A stretch of 49,062 nucleotides of DNA from Poseidonibacter ostreae (GTDB lineage: Bacteria > Campylobacterota > Campylobacteria > Campylobacterales > Arcobacteraceae): contig NZ_WFKJ01000019.1 in assembly GCF_009208075.1 (NCBI RefSeq), positions 1-49,062 of the forward strand, written 5' to 3'. Position 1 is the stretch's first letter; each line of letters opens with the position of its first letter. Below, piece by piece: positions 1 to 8,582 of this stretch. The notes under the pieces are model-generated. The model was not told the origin of the DNA, did no database searches, and was given only the letters and a program-made list of their open reading frames with translations. A program made the translations under genes and the position numbers.

Positions 1-21
1 TTTCAACTCTCAGTTGTTCAA

Positions 22-50
22 GCTAAGCTTTTTTTTTAGCCTTTTTTTTA
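22..50 (+). terminator. terminator-like hairpin of an upstream gene
   Basis: GCTAA (22-26) and TTAGC (36-40) can pair across a 9-base T-rich loop, and an eight-T run follows directly. This looks like a weak intrinsic terminator of a plus-strand gene ending before the window. The stem is only five pairs, so the call is tentative. From here to base 209 I see only AT-rich sequence. Confidence 0.35.
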
Positions 51-209
51 CTCTTTACTTTTATTCATACTTACTCTACTTCTCTTTTTATTCTATTTCT
101 TTTTATTTCACAATTATTATACGTATTGTTATATTTCGTTAATATTAAATTTACATATCATTAAACTACTAATGTCATAATTCTTTATCAACAAATTAAA
201 GGATTTAAA

Positions 210-671
210 ATGAAAAGAGCAAATAAAATATTAACAGGTTTAGTTTTAACAGGATTATTAAGTACCTCAGTATATGCAAGTTGTGGAATGAATAAACATA
301 AAAATAGTGAAATGAATTCTAAAAACAATTGCAAACAGCATATGATGAAGTCTTCAAAGAAAATGAAAAAAGGTATGCCAATTTTCAAAGTATTAAAAGA
401 TTTAAATTTATCAGATGATCAAAGAGCACAAGTTAAAGAAATTATGATGAATAGTAAAAAAAATCGTAAATCTATGAACACATTATTTACAAAAGATAGT
501 TTTAATAAAGATGAATTTATTAAAAGAATGAGTGAAAAAAGAGAGAATATGATAAAATCTAAAGCAGAAATGATTGCGAAAGTTTATTCAGTTTTAGATA
601 CAAAGCAAAAAGAACAGTTTAAAGTTTTAATAGATATAGAAGCTGAAAAAATGGGAAAAAGATTTAAATAA
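210..671 (+). CDS. Spy/CpxP-like periplasmic protein
   Basis: A 153-residue secreted protein. The first ~24 residues form a signal peptide (KR, hydrophobic core, VYA before the likely cut). The mature start is rich in Met, Lys, His and Cys, with two Cys and several Met/His within about 25 residues. The helical remainder carries LNLSDDQ, a version of the LTxxQ motif of the Spy/CpxP family, and a second related stretch, LDTKQKEQ. Spy/CpxP proteins are periplasmic chaperones or stress sensors that restrain a partner kinase. The ATG has AAAGGA six bases upstream. A regulator and kinase follow after 13 bases, so the trio resembles CpxP-CpxR-CpxA. The Met/Cys/His cluster hints at metal binding; that is inference. 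Confidence 0.8.
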   Translation: MKRANKILTGLVLTGLLSTSVYASCGMNKHKNSEMNSKNNCKQHMMKSSKKMKKGMPIFKVLKDLNLSDDQRAQVKEIMMNSKKNRKSMNTLFTKDSFNKDEFIKRMSEKRENMIKSKAEMIAKVYSVLDTKQKEQFKVLIDIEAEKMGKRFK

Positions 672-684
672 AAAAAGGATTAAT

Positions 685-1365
685 TTGATTAAGATTGCAA
701 TGATAGAAGATGATGTTGAATTAGCAATTGTCTTAACAGAATATTTAAAGCAATTTAATATTGAAGTAACTAATTATGAAGAGCCATTTCTGGCTCTTTC
801 CTCTTTAAAACTAACTAATTATGATTTAATTATACTTGATTTAACACTTCCTGGAATGGATGGATTAGATGTTTGTAAAGCTATTGTAAAAGATTTTGAT
901 ATTCCTATAATAATTTCAAGTGCTAGAAGTGATATAACTGATAAAGTTACTGCTTTGCAATTAGGAGCAGATGATTATTTACCAAAACCATATGACCCTA
1001 GAGAATTAGAAATTAGAATAAAAACAATTTTACGAAGATTTAATCACTCAAATGTTCAAGATGAAATAAAAAATAAAGCTTTTCTTTTAGATTGTGAGAA
1101 AAAAGAGATTACAAAAAATAGTAAATATGTTAAACTTACAGCAGCAGAATTTGAAGTTTTATCACTGCTTATTAAAAGAGATGGTTTTGTAATATCACGT
1201 GAAGATATTTTTGATAATTCAGATTTATTAAATCAAGATTATGAAGGTTCTGGTTCTTTAGCTGTGATTATAAACAGAATTAGACAAAAGATTGAAGATA
1301 ATCCAAAAGAACCTAAATATCTTCATACAATCAGAGGAATGGGGTATAAGTTTCATAATGAATAG
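685..1365 (+). CDS. OmpR-family response regulator
   Basis: A 226-residue two-domain regulator. The receiver domain (about 1-120) has the acidic pair D9/D10, phosphoacceptor D52 (LIILDLTLPGMDG), S79 and K101 before proline. The C-terminal winged helix (about 130-225) ends with the usual RIRQKIE and RGMGYKF stretches of OmpR/PhoB proteins. The start is TTG, supported by AAAAAAGGA with a five-base gap. The next in-frame ATG would remove the first beta strand. It overlaps the downstream kinase by eight bases, which indicates translational coupling. It should be the cognate partner of that kinase; among Campylobacterota, the ArsR/CpxR type is the closest comparison I know. Confidence 0.9.
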   Translation: MIKIAMIEDDVELAIVLTEYLKQFNIEVTNYEEPFLALSSLKLTNYDLIILDLTLPGMDGLDVCKAIVKDFDIPIIISSARSDITDKVTALQLGADDYLPKPYDPRELEIRIKTILRRFNHSNVQDEIKNKAFLLDCEKKEITKNSKYVKLTAAEFEVLSLLIKRDGFVISREDIFDNSDLLNQDYEGSGSLAVIINRIRQKIEDNPKEPKYLHTIRGMGYKFHNE

Positions 1366-2611
1366 ACAATCAATATTTTTTACTATTACTGTAAGTTTTA
1401 TAATATCAATTATTTTAGTAATTGCTAGTTTTGGTATTCTAATGACTGAAAATTATAAGGTAAAAGAAGCAGAATTATTTCAAAAATATATACCTATTAT
1501 AAAATTAGTTCTACGTAAACACCATAAAGGTGGTTTAAATATTGAATTTGCTAAAAGTTTAGAAAACTCAAACTATAGTTTATTTATGGATATGAAAAAA
1601 ATAAATGCAATTACTTATAATCCTCAAACAAAAGTTCTAATTGAAAGAAAAGATCCTCGAGCAAAAATTCTATTTAGAGTTTTAGAATTAGCTGATAATA
1701 ACTACTTATATATGAAGAAAAAAGGTAAAACTATACTTGTTAAAGATAATTCAAGTACTCAAAATAATACTAATATTTATATAATACTAGTTTTTGCAAT
1801 AGTAATTATTACTATAATATTAATGTATTATATTACTATTAGAAAGCTAATGCCTTTAAAAATATTAAAAGATAAAGTAAAAACTTTAGGTGATGAAAAT
1901 TTTGATTTTGAATGTTGTAATAGTGATTCAAAAGATGAAGTTTCATTATTAGGAATGGAGTTTAAAAAAGCTGCTTTAAAACTAAAAAGTTTAAAAGAAG
2001 CTAGAAATGTATTTATTAGAAATATAATGCATGAACTTAAAACTCCAATTGCAAAAGGGAATTTTTTAACTCAATTAGAACAAAATAAAGAAAATAATGA
2101 AAAATTAAAATCAGTTTTTTCTAGACTTGAACTTTTAATTAATGAATTTGCATCAATTGAAGAGTTAATCTCTTCAAGTAAAAATATAGAAAAAAAGTTT
2201 TATTTTTTAGATGATGTAATTGATAATGCAAAAGATATATTAATGCTTGAAGATGAAATTGTACTAGGCTCTTATGATAATAAAAAGATAAATGTTAATT
2301 TTAAATTATTTTCAATTGCAACAAAAAATTTAATTGATAATGCTATTAAATACTCAAACGACAAAAGAGTTACAGTAAAAACTGATAATGAAGATATTAT
2401 ATTTGAGAATAATGGAAAAAAATTAGAATATGATTTAGAAAAGTATTTTGAACCATTTTTTGCAAATGAAGATAAAGCTAAAGACTCTTTTGGTTTAGGT
2501 TTATATATTGTGTACAATATATTAAAAGCAAACAACTATTCATTAGAGTATGAATATGAAGATGGAATTAATAGATTTATATGTAAAAAGGATGATACAT
2601 CTACGATATAG
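1358..2611 (+). CDS. membrane sensor histidine kinase, ArsS/CpxA-like
   Basis: A 417-residue kinase. It has an N-terminal membrane segment (about 7-28), a periplasmic sensor of about 115 residues, a second membrane segment (about 145-168) and a short HAMP-like linker. The H-box is MHELKTPIAKG, with phosphoacceptor His near 225. The N-box is NLIDNAIKYS and the G-box GLGLYIV. The MHELKTPI form resembles H. pylori ArsS. An upstream in-frame ATG at 1292 lies deep inside the regulator gene and would add a hydrophilic tail before the membrane segment, so ATG 1358 is preferred. It probably senses an envelope signal together with the CpxP-like protein; the signal is unknown. Confidence 0.88.
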   Translation: MNRQSIFFTITVSFIISIILVIASFGILMTENYKVKEAELFQKYIPIIKLVLRKHHKGGLNIEFAKSLENSNYSLFMDMKKINAITYNPQTKVLIERKDPRAKILFRVLELADNNYLYMKKKGKTILVKDNSSTQNNTNIYIILVFAIVIITIILMYYITIRKLMPLKILKDKVKTLGDENFDFECCNSDSKDEVSLLGMEFKKAALKLKSLKEARNVFIRNIMHELKTPIAKGNFLTQLEQNKENNEKLKSVFSRLELLINEFASIEELISSSKNIEKKFYFLDDVIDNAKDILMLEDEIVLGSYDNKKINVNFKLFSIATKNLIDNAIKYSNDKRVTVKTDNEDIIFENNGKKLEYDLEKYFEPFFANEDKAKDSFGLGLYIVYNILKANNYSLEYEYEDGINRFICKKDDTSTI

Positions 2612-3738
2612 CAATAGTAGGAGCGGGTGCTAGTGCTTTAATGTTAGCCTCAAAGTTAGATAAAAGAAAATATAAGAATATTTGTTTAATTGATTCAAAT
2701 GGAAAAGTTGGTTCTAAAATAAAAGTTTCAGGTGGAGCTAAATGTAATATTACAAATGAACTAGTTACATCAAAAAACTATCTTGGTGATAGAGATTTTG
2801 TAAAAGAAATATTGTGTAAATATTCAAAAGATGATTTATTAAAATTTCTAAATTCAAATGGAGTAAATCCAAAAATAAATCCTAAAATAGTTAAGGGAAC
2901 TTATTTTTGTAATTCATCTCAAGATGTGATTGATATGTTTTTAAAACTAACCACACATATAAAAAAATATCTTGATACAAAAGTATTAGATATTGAGTTT
3001 GATAAAACTTATAAAATAAAAACTTCTAGAAATGTTATTGAATCAAAAAAAGTTGTAATTGCAAGTGGTGGTTTATCATATCCAGTATTAGGAGCTACTT
3101 CAATTGCTTTTGATACTGCTTTAAAGTTTGGACATACAATTGAAAAACTTGAACCTGCACTTGTAGGTTTTACTGTTCAAAAAGATCAGTTTTGGTTTAA
3201 GAACTTATCTGGAGTTTCAACATATGTAAATACTTTTGTTGATGGAAAGAAGTTTGAGGGCTCATTTTTATTTGCACATAAAGGATGTTCAGGTCCTGTG
3301 ATTCTTACTTCTTCTTTATATTGGAAGAAAGGAAAAATGGCAATTGATTTTCTACCTAAGAATAAAATGGAAGATTTTTTTAAAAGTAATAAAAAAATAT
3401 CTTCAGCCTTACCTTTTGCAAAAAGATTTACAGAAGAGTTTTTAAAATCAATAGATTTAGAAGATAAGGCAATTTCTTCTTTAAAAAAAGATGAAAAAGA
3501 GAAATTATCTATTTTAAAATATTATGAATTTTCACCTGCTGGTAATTTTGGATATACAAAGGCAGAAGTTACACGTGGTGGAATAAATACAGATGAAATT
3601 AATCATGAAACCTTTGAGAGTCTAAAACAAAAAGGTTTATACTTTATTGGAGAGTGCTTAAATATTACAGGTGAATTAGGTGGCTTTAATTTTCAAATAG
3701 CATTTGCTCAAGCAAATATTTGTGCAAAGAATATTTAA
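2599..3738 (+). CDS. BaiN/HI0933-family FAD oxidoreductase, AUC start
   Basis: The protein matches the HI0933/BaiN flavoprotein family (NAD(P)/FAD-dependent oxidoreductase, substrate unknown). It shows the FAD-binding GAGASALM, the SGGAKCNITN stretch, ASGGLSYPVLG, and a C-terminal GELGGFNFQIAFA. The first in-frame ATG is at 2641, but that drops the dinucleotide-binding YDIAIVGAGASA. Upstream, the frame is closed by TGA at 2593, and no ATG, GTG or TTG lies between. ATC at 2599 sits six bases after AAAAAGGA (2585-2592), exactly where family members begin MYDIAIVG. I therefore infer AUC initiation, a recent ATG-to-ATC change, or a sequence error. The gene overlaps the kinase by 13 bases, so coupling may help initiation. 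Confidence 0.75.
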   Translation: MYDIAIVGAGASALMLASKLDKRKYKNICLIDSNGKVGSKIKVSGGAKCNITNELVTSKNYLGDRDFVKEILCKYSKDDLLKFLNSNGVNPKINPKIVKGTYFCNSSQDVIDMFLKLTTHIKKYLDTKVLDIEFDKTYKIKTSRNVIESKKVVIASGGLSYPVLGATSIAFDTALKFGHTIEKLEPALVGFTVQKDQFWFKNLSGVSTYVNTFVDGKKFEGSFLFAHKGCSGPVILTSSLYWKKGKMAIDFLPKNKMEDFFKSNKKISSALPFAKRFTEEFLKSIDLEDKAISSLKKDEKEKLSILKYYEFSPAGNFGYTKAEVTRGGINTDEINHETFESLKQKGLYFIGECLNITGELGGFNFQIAFAQANICAKNI

Positions 3739-3750
3739 CAAAGGAATAAA

Positions 3751-5205
3751 ATGAGTAAAAAAGCTATTTTAGGAATAATTGTTTTAATTGCATTTATCCT
3801 AGCTCCACTTGGAATTAGAAATATAGTTGATACAACAATCAAATCACAGAAGTTAGAATTAAATGATAAAGGAATACTTTTATCTATAGATAATACTCAA
3901 GGGTATTTAAATAGTGTAAGAGACTTTACCCTTACTATTACAAATGAAGTAAAATTTAAAGAATATTTAACAGATATTTTACTTGAAAAATATCCTGTAT
4001 ATGAAGTGTTTATTAACAATTTTAGAAAAAGTGACAGTAAAAAATTTGATGAATTTTTAAAAGGTATTGTTTTTAAAGGAAATATTAAAAGTTCAAATAT
4101 TAATCCCTCTTCTGATATTGAAGTTTACACTTATTTAGATAAGTTTTCTGATGAGATTATGTCTAAAATTAAAGAGGATAAAGAGTCTTCAAAATTTATT
4201 CTGTCATTTTTAGAGGAAGAATCCTTAGCTCTTACTATCTTATTTGATAATGAAGTTAAGGTAAAAACTTTATCATTAAAAGATATTGATGAAAATATAA
4301 AAACTACATCAAAATCTGGTAAAGAAGTTAAGGGTAAATTTGAAATTTTAGGACATAAACTTATTAATAATTCAAATGATAAAGCAATTATTGCTGATTT
4401 AAAACTTGATAAGATTAATATTTCTATTAATGCTAAAAACAATGTAGTTTTTTTAATTAAGGATATAGAATATAATATGAATTATGAAAATCAATTTATT
4501 AATAATGGTGAATTGGGAATAAAAAATATTAATATAAAAATTAATGATAATAGAAGTTTACAATTAAAAGAAACAAAATTACTCTCCTCAGGATTAGTTT
4601 CTAATGAGGTTTATTCTGTAAACTCTAGAATTTCTACTTCAGATTTCAAATTATCTGACTTTAAATTGAAAAATAAAAGTATAGAGACATCCTTAGATAA
4701 TCTAGATATTGATGTATATTTAAATAATTTAGACTATGAAAATATTGAAAGACTTAATAATGCTTATCAGGTTTTTTATGCTACTAGTATTAATACAAGA
4801 ACTTCTAAAGATGCAAGAACACAAATGGATGCTACAAATAAACAGATAGTAAGTGAATTAACTACATTAGTTAATAATGGTTTATCTCTAAGAATTGATA
4901 CAAGTTTACGTGGTTTAAAGAATAAAAAAATAGATCTAAATTCTTTAGATTTAAAAGTTGATGCAAAGCTAGATAAAAATGATTTAAGTATTAATACATT
5001 TAATAAATTTTCAATTTTAAATTTGTTAAATCTAAAAGCTAAATTGGAAATATTAGAAGATGATTACAAAAACTTTTCTTCTATTATTCATCCTAATATG
5101 GCACAAATAGTTTCTTTATATGCTCTTGAAAAAAATGATAAAGTAGTATTTGAACTTGATATAAAAAAAGGGAAAATTGAAGTTAATGGGAAAAAAGTAA
5201 ATTAA
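3751..5205 (+). CDS. DUF945 (YdgA)-like membrane-anchored protein
   Basis: A 484-residue protein with one N-terminal membrane segment (about 4-24) followed by a long, beta-rich, Asn/Lys-rich extracytoplasmic part. The layout of N-terminal anchor, early GILLSIDNTQGY-like stretch, LxSGLVSNEVYSV and a late polar domain resembles the DUF945/YdgA family, whose function is not established. No catalytic motif is visible. It begins 12 bases after the FAD oxidoreductase with AAAGGA before the ATG, so it is probably cotranscribed. The family assignment is by general resemblance rather than a diagnostic motif. Confidence 0.6.
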   Translation: MSKKAILGIIVLIAFILAPLGIRNIVDTTIKSQKLELNDKGILLSIDNTQGYLNSVRDFTLTITNEVKFKEYLTDILLEKYPVYEVFINNFRKSDSKKFDEFLKGIVFKGNIKSSNINPSSDIEVYTYLDKFSDEIMSKIKEDKESSKFILSFLEEESLALTILFDNEVKVKTLSLKDIDENIKTTSKSGKEVKGKFEILGHKLINNSNDKAIIADLKLDKINISINAKNNVVFLIKDIEYNMNYENQFINNGELGIKNINIKINDNRSLQLKETKLLSSGLVSNEVYSVNSRISTSDFKLSDFKLKNKSIETSLDNLDIDVYLNNLDYENIERLNNAYQVFYATSINTRTSKDARTQMDATNKQIVSELTTLVNNGLSLRIDTSLRGLKNKKIDLNSLDLKVDAKLDKNDLSINTFNKFSILNLLNLKAKLEILEDDYKNFSSIIHPNMAQIVSLYALEKNDKVVFELDIKKGKIEVNGKKVN

Positions 5206-5225
5206 TCTTTGAGAAAAAAAATTAA

Positions 5226-5253
5226 AGGTATGACTTAAACTGAAGTTATACCT
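5226..5253. other. 11-bp stem-loop between DUF945-like gene and ymdB-like gene
   Basis: AGGTATGACTT (5226-5236) pairs fully with AAGTTATACCT (5243-5253), with one G-U pair, around a six-base loop. On the plus strand no T-run follows. On the minus strand the stem is followed by a T-rich stretch, as in a terminator, yet no minus-strand gene is nearby. It could be a processing site or a weak transcript end. Confidence 0.5.
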
Positions 5254-5306
5254 AAACTTACACTTGCTACAATCACAAAAATATATTTACAACTTGAAGG
5301 ATACAT

Positions 5307-6134
5307 TTGAGAATTGCATTTATTGGTGATATTGTAGGTCGTCCAGGACGAAAGATAATAAAAGAAAACTTATTAAAAATAAGAGAAGAACATAATATTG
5401 ATTTTGTAATTGCAAATGGTGAAAATGCAAGTCATGGTTTTGGATTAACTACAAAAAATTGTGATGAACTGCTTAAAATGGGTATTGATTTAATTACAGG
5501 AGGAAATCACTCTTTTGATAAAAAAAGAGATATGATGGTTTTACTTGAAACTAAACCAGTTTTAAGACCTGATAATTATCCCCCTGGTTTAATAGGAAGT
5601 GGATTAAAAGTTTGTGATATTCAAACAGCTGATGGTATTGAAAAGCTAGCAGTTATTAATTTAATGGGACAATATACAATGCCAACAGTTGAAAATCCTT
5701 TTAACTGGGCAAGAAAACTTGTAAATCAACTTCTTGAAGATGGAATAAAAAGTATTTTTATTGATTTTCACGCTGAAGTTACGAGTGAAAAAAGAATTAT
5801 GCTTATGATGCTTCAAAATGAAGTAAGTATGATATGTGGAACTCATACTCACGTTGGAACTGATGATTTACAAATTTTTAATAATACTGCTTATTTAACT
5901 GATATTGGATTAACTGGATGTAGAGATAATGTAATTGGAATGGATAAGAAAGTTCCAATTCAAAAAGTTACTACTGGTCTTGGAGGACATTTTGAAGTTC
6001 CTAGTTCTTGTAAAACAATTCTTCAAATAATGGTTACTGATATAAATAAAGAGGGAAAAGCAACGAATAGTTTTAAAATTAAAAAACTATGTAATAATCC
6101 TGAACATATTATAACAAAGGCTATGATTGACTAG
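5307..6134 (+). CDS. YmdB-family metallophosphoesterase
   Basis: A 275-residue protein of the TIGR00282/YmdB type. Visible metal-binding motifs are GDIVGRPGR near the N-terminus, NGENASHG, GGNHSFDK, DFHAEVTSEK and GTHTHVGTDD. These match the dinuclear-metal active site of YmdB, which in other bacteria hydrolyses 2',3'-cyclic nucleotides or cAMP and influences RNA turnover and multicellular behaviour. The start is TTG with GAAGGA five bases upstream; the protein then begins MRIAFIGDIVG as expected for the family. It overlaps the following glycosylase gene by eight bases. A possible -10 element, TACAAT, lies at 5268-5273. Length is normal. Confidence 0.9.
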   Translation: MRIAFIGDIVGRPGRKIIKENLLKIREEHNIDFVIANGENASHGFGLTTKNCDELLKMGIDLITGGNHSFDKKRDMMVLLETKPVLRPDNYPPGLIGSGLKVCDIQTADGIEKLAVINLMGQYTMPTVENPFNWARKLVNQLLEDGIKSIFIDFHAEVTSEKRIMLMMLQNEVSMICGTHTHVGTDDLQIFNNTAYLTDIGLTGCRDNVIGMDKKVPIQKVTTGLGGHFEVPSSCKTILQIMVTDINKEGKATNSFKIKKLCNNPEHIITKAMID

Positions 6135-6768
6135 TATTGATTCTTCTTATGATTTATTATGTTTTTTAAAAGAACAAAATTTAATTGATGAGAAAAATGA
6201 GTTTTGGTGGCCAAATGATAATAGCTTTGAAATATTATTAGGTTCTATATTAACTCAAAATACTAAATGGACAAATGTAGAAAAATCTTTAGAAAACTTA
6301 AAAAAATTGAATATTAACTCACTTGAAAAGTTATCAAAAATTAATTTAGAAGAGCTTATTATTGCAATTACTCCAAGTGGTTTTAAAAATCAAAAATCAG
6401 TAAGATTAATTGCTTTAGCTAAAAATATAATAGAAGAGTTTGATAGCTTTGAAAACTTTTGTTTAAAAGTAGATAGAACTTGGCTTTTAAAACAAAAAGG
6501 AATTGGCCCTGAAACTGCAGATGCAATTCTTTGTTATTCTTGCAAGCAAGACTATATGGTTGTTGATTCTTATACTAATAGATTATTAAAAAGATTTGGA
6601 TATGAGTTTGAAACTTATGAAGAATTACAAGCATGGTGTGAATATGGAATTAATGAAAATTACGATAAAATTGCCAAATTATATAATTATGAAATCTCAC
6701 TAAATAAAATTTATGCTAGATTTCATGGAAAAATTATCGAGTTTATGAAACGTAATCCAAAAGGTTAA
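6127..6768 (+). CDS. MagIII-like HhH-GPD DNA glycosylase
   Basis: A 213-residue helix-hairpin-helix glycosylase. The hairpin and catalytic loop are clear: LLKQKGIGPETADAILCY followed by VVDSYTNRLL, whose Asp is the conserved catalytic residue. N-terminal LLGSILTQNTKWTNVEKSL is typical of the endonuclease III superfamily. The C-terminal four-cysteine [4Fe-4S] loop of EndoIII/MutY is absent, which together with the length fits H. pylori MagIII, a 3-methyladenine DNA glycosylase of base excision repair. The start is TTG, six bases after AAAGG and inside the ymdB-like gene, so the two are probably translationally coupled. Substrate preference is inferred. Confidence 0.83.
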   Translation: MTSIDSSYDLLCFLKEQNLIDEKNEFWWPNDNSFEILLGSILTQNTKWTNVEKSLENLKKLNINSLEKLSKINLEELIIAITPSGFKNQKSVRLIALAKNIIEEFDSFENFCLKVDRTWLLKQKGIGPETADAILCYSCKQDYMVVDSYTNRLLKRFGYEFETYEELQAWCEYGINENYDKIAKLYNYEISLNKIYARFHGKIIEFMKRNPKG

Positions 6769-6773
6769 TTGAT

Positions 6774-7565
6774 ATGATTATTATTCCACAAACAAAAGGT
6801 GGCGTAGGGAAGTCTACGGTTGCTATGCAAGTTATAGCTCCTTATCTTTATAAAAAACATGGCAAAAAAATCACTTATATTGAAATTGATGATGAAAATA
6901 ATGACTCTAAGTCATTTACTAGAACAGAAATTGTAAATAAAAGAATGTTAGGTACTAATAAGTTAACTGAGTTAGATGAGTTAATTTTAATGGATGATAA
7001 TCATGAGGTTATTATAGATGTTGGTGGAAATAAAACATCATCACTTGTTTTAGATGAGATAAAAAAAGTTGGAACTTTTAATAATATTAAATGGATTATA
7101 CCTTTAGGTGATGGTGAGCTTGATGGTAAAAATGCAATTGCAACTATGAAGAAAATAAAAAAGATTGAAGATAATCCATCTGAAAATATAATGTTTGCAT
7201 TAAATAGAGCAATTTCAATGCAACCTGATTATATTGAAGAGCAATTTATCAACTTTTTTGGTCATAAGTATATTGATTCAAATTCAGTAATTTGTGATTT
7301 TGTAAAAGATCCAAGATATTTTCCTGTTAAGAATGATAAAGTAATTACAATGAGTAGATATTTAGGTTCAACAGTATGGGAAATGGCTTATAACAATACA
7401 GATTTTGCACAAAAAGCAATTAAAGCAAAAGAGTTAGGTGATATTGAAAGCGCAAGAAAATATCTATTTTTTAGAAGAATTCAAACAGATGCAAAAGATT
7501 ATGTAATTACAGTTTTAAATAAAATCTTCTGTGATCTAGATACTTGGATTGATATTAAAAAATGA
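6774..7565 (+). CDS. ParA/MinD-like ATPase, orphan
   Basis: A 263-residue ATPase with a deviant Walker A, TKGGVGKST (about residues 7-15), including the signature lysine of the ParA/MinD/Soj class. IEIDDEN follows, and VIIDVGGNKTSS sits at the switch II/Walker B position. I see no N-terminal DNA-binding domain and no MinD-type C-terminal amphipathic helix. There is no ParB gene nearby. The stop overlaps the start of a small coiled-coil membrane protein (ATGA), so the two form a coupled pair. ParA-type ATPases position plasmids, chemoreceptors, flagella or other cargo. It resembles plasmid-type StbB/MobD ATPases in general look, but the cargo is unknown. Confidence 0.75.
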   Translation: MIIIPQTKGGVGKSTVAMQVIAPYLYKKHGKKITYIEIDDENNDSKSFTRTEIVNKRMLGTNKLTELDELILMDDNHEVIIDVGGNKTSSLVLDEIKKVGTFNNIKWIIPLGDGELDGKNAIATMKKIKKIEDNPSENIMFALNRAISMQPDYIEEQFINFFGHKYIDSNSVICDFVKDPRYFPVKNDKVITMSRYLGSTVWEMAYNNTDFAQKAIKAKELGDIESARKYLFFRRIQTDAKDYVITVLNKIFCDLDTWIDIKK

Positions 7566-7831
7566 GTGAGATGAGTTTTAAACAAGCAAAAGAGCTTGTT
7601 GAAAGAATGGAATTTTCAGAAATTGCACTTAAAAATGCAACAAAAGTTTTAGATGACTCATATAAAACTTTTGGAAAAGCTAGTGAAAATTTTGATAAAA
7701 CTTTGAATAAACAAGAAGAAATTCTAGAAAAACTACCCCAATTAGATAAAAAAATGTCATATATGTTTTTAGCAGTTGCTATTAACATTGGTTTTATTTT
7801 AGGTCTTTTAATTGGGAAATATATATTATAA
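7562..7831 (+). CDS. small coiled-coil membrane protein paired with ParA-like ATPase
   Basis: An 89-residue protein that I do not recognise. Residues about 4-65 are highly charged and helical with heptad-like Leu/Ile spacing (coiled coil likely). Residues about 66-88 form one hydrophobic segment ending in GLLIGKYIL, a tail-anchored layout. Its ATG overlaps the TGA of the ATPase gene by four bases, so the two are translationally coupled. A plausible role is a membrane or cargo adaptor for the ATPase; this is inference from arrangement only. 24 bases separate it from ubiE. Confidence 0.7.
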   Translation: MSEMSFKQAKELVERMEFSEIALKNATKVLDDSYKTFGKASENFDKTLNKQEEILEKLPQLDKKMSYMFLAVAINIGFILGLLIGKYIL

Positions 7832-7855
7832 AATTTTAAAATAGGATTATTAATA

Positions 7856-8566
7856 ATGGGTAAACAAGAAAAAATTGTATCAATGTTTAATGATATTGCA
7901 GGAACTTATGATGTTGCAAATAGAGTTCTTTCAATGGGAATTGATAAGTCATGGAGAAATAAAGCTTGTAATTTAACTTTTGATTTTTATGGAAAAGAAA
8001 AAATCGAAAAAATAGTTGATGTTGCTTGTGGAACTGGGGATATGATTCAACATTGGAAAAAAATAGCAGCAGAAAATAGTATTGAGATTGAAAATATAAT
8101 TGGTATTGATCCTAGTGTTGGGATGATGGCTGAAGGGAAAAAGAAACTTCCTGAAGTTGAATTTATTGAAGCTGGAGCTGCTTGTATGCCTCTTGAAAAT
8201 GATAGTACTGATATTATTTCTATTTCTTATGGAATTAGAAACGTAGTTCAAAGACAAGAAGCTTTTCATGAGTTTGCAAGAGTTTTAAAAAAAGATGGAT
8301 TAGTTGCAATTTCAGAATTTACAAAAAATGAGAAAACAAATCCTTTAGACTATTTAACTGATTTTTATATGAATAAAATTTTACCTGTATTAGGTGGATT
8401 AATATCAAAAAATAAAGAAGCTTATACATATTTACCTGATTCAATAGATGAGTTTTTAACAACAGATAATTTATGTAAAGAGTTAAAACTTGCTGGATTA
8501 GAACCAATTCATGTAAAAGCATTTTCTATGAATATTTCTACACTAATTATTGCAAGAAAAATATAA
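7856..8566 (+). CDS. ubiE: demethylmenaquinone methyltransferase
   Basis: A 236-residue class I SAM methyltransferase. MFNDIAGTYDVANRVLSMG is the family signature at the start. The SAM-binding motif I is VDVACGTGDM, GIDPSVGMM follows, and the second family signature is ISYGIRNVVQR. UbiE/MenG methylates demethylmenaquinone to menaquinone, the respiratory quinone of Campylobacterota; whether it also acts on ubiquinone is unlikely here. The length agrees with the family. The start ATG has AGGA upstream. The gene is followed by xseA after 16 bases, so they may share a transcript. Confidence 0.93.
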   Translation: MGKQEKIVSMFNDIAGTYDVANRVLSMGIDKSWRNKACNLTFDFYGKEKIEKIVDVACGTGDMIQHWKKIAAENSIEIENIIGIDPSVGMMAEGKKKLPEVEFIEAGAACMPLENDSTDIISISYGIRNVVQRQEAFHEFARVLKKDGLVAISEFTKNEKTNPLDYLTDFYMNKILPVLGGLISKNKEAYTYLPDSIDEFLTTDNLCKELKLAGLEPIHVKAFSMNISTLIIARKI

Positions 8567-8582
8567 ATAATAAAGAGATTTT

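Noticed and set aside
1-50. End of an rRNA or tRNA gene at the window start, because of CAACTCTCAGTTG (4-16).
   Set aside because: The sequence does not match a tRNA T-arm or a 5S/23S 3' end that I can recognise; only a terminator-like hairpin is supported.
6774-7831. ParA-like gene as a sign of an integrated plasmid or prophage.
   Set aside because: No integrase, replication gene, repeats or base-composition change around it; flanked by core genes.
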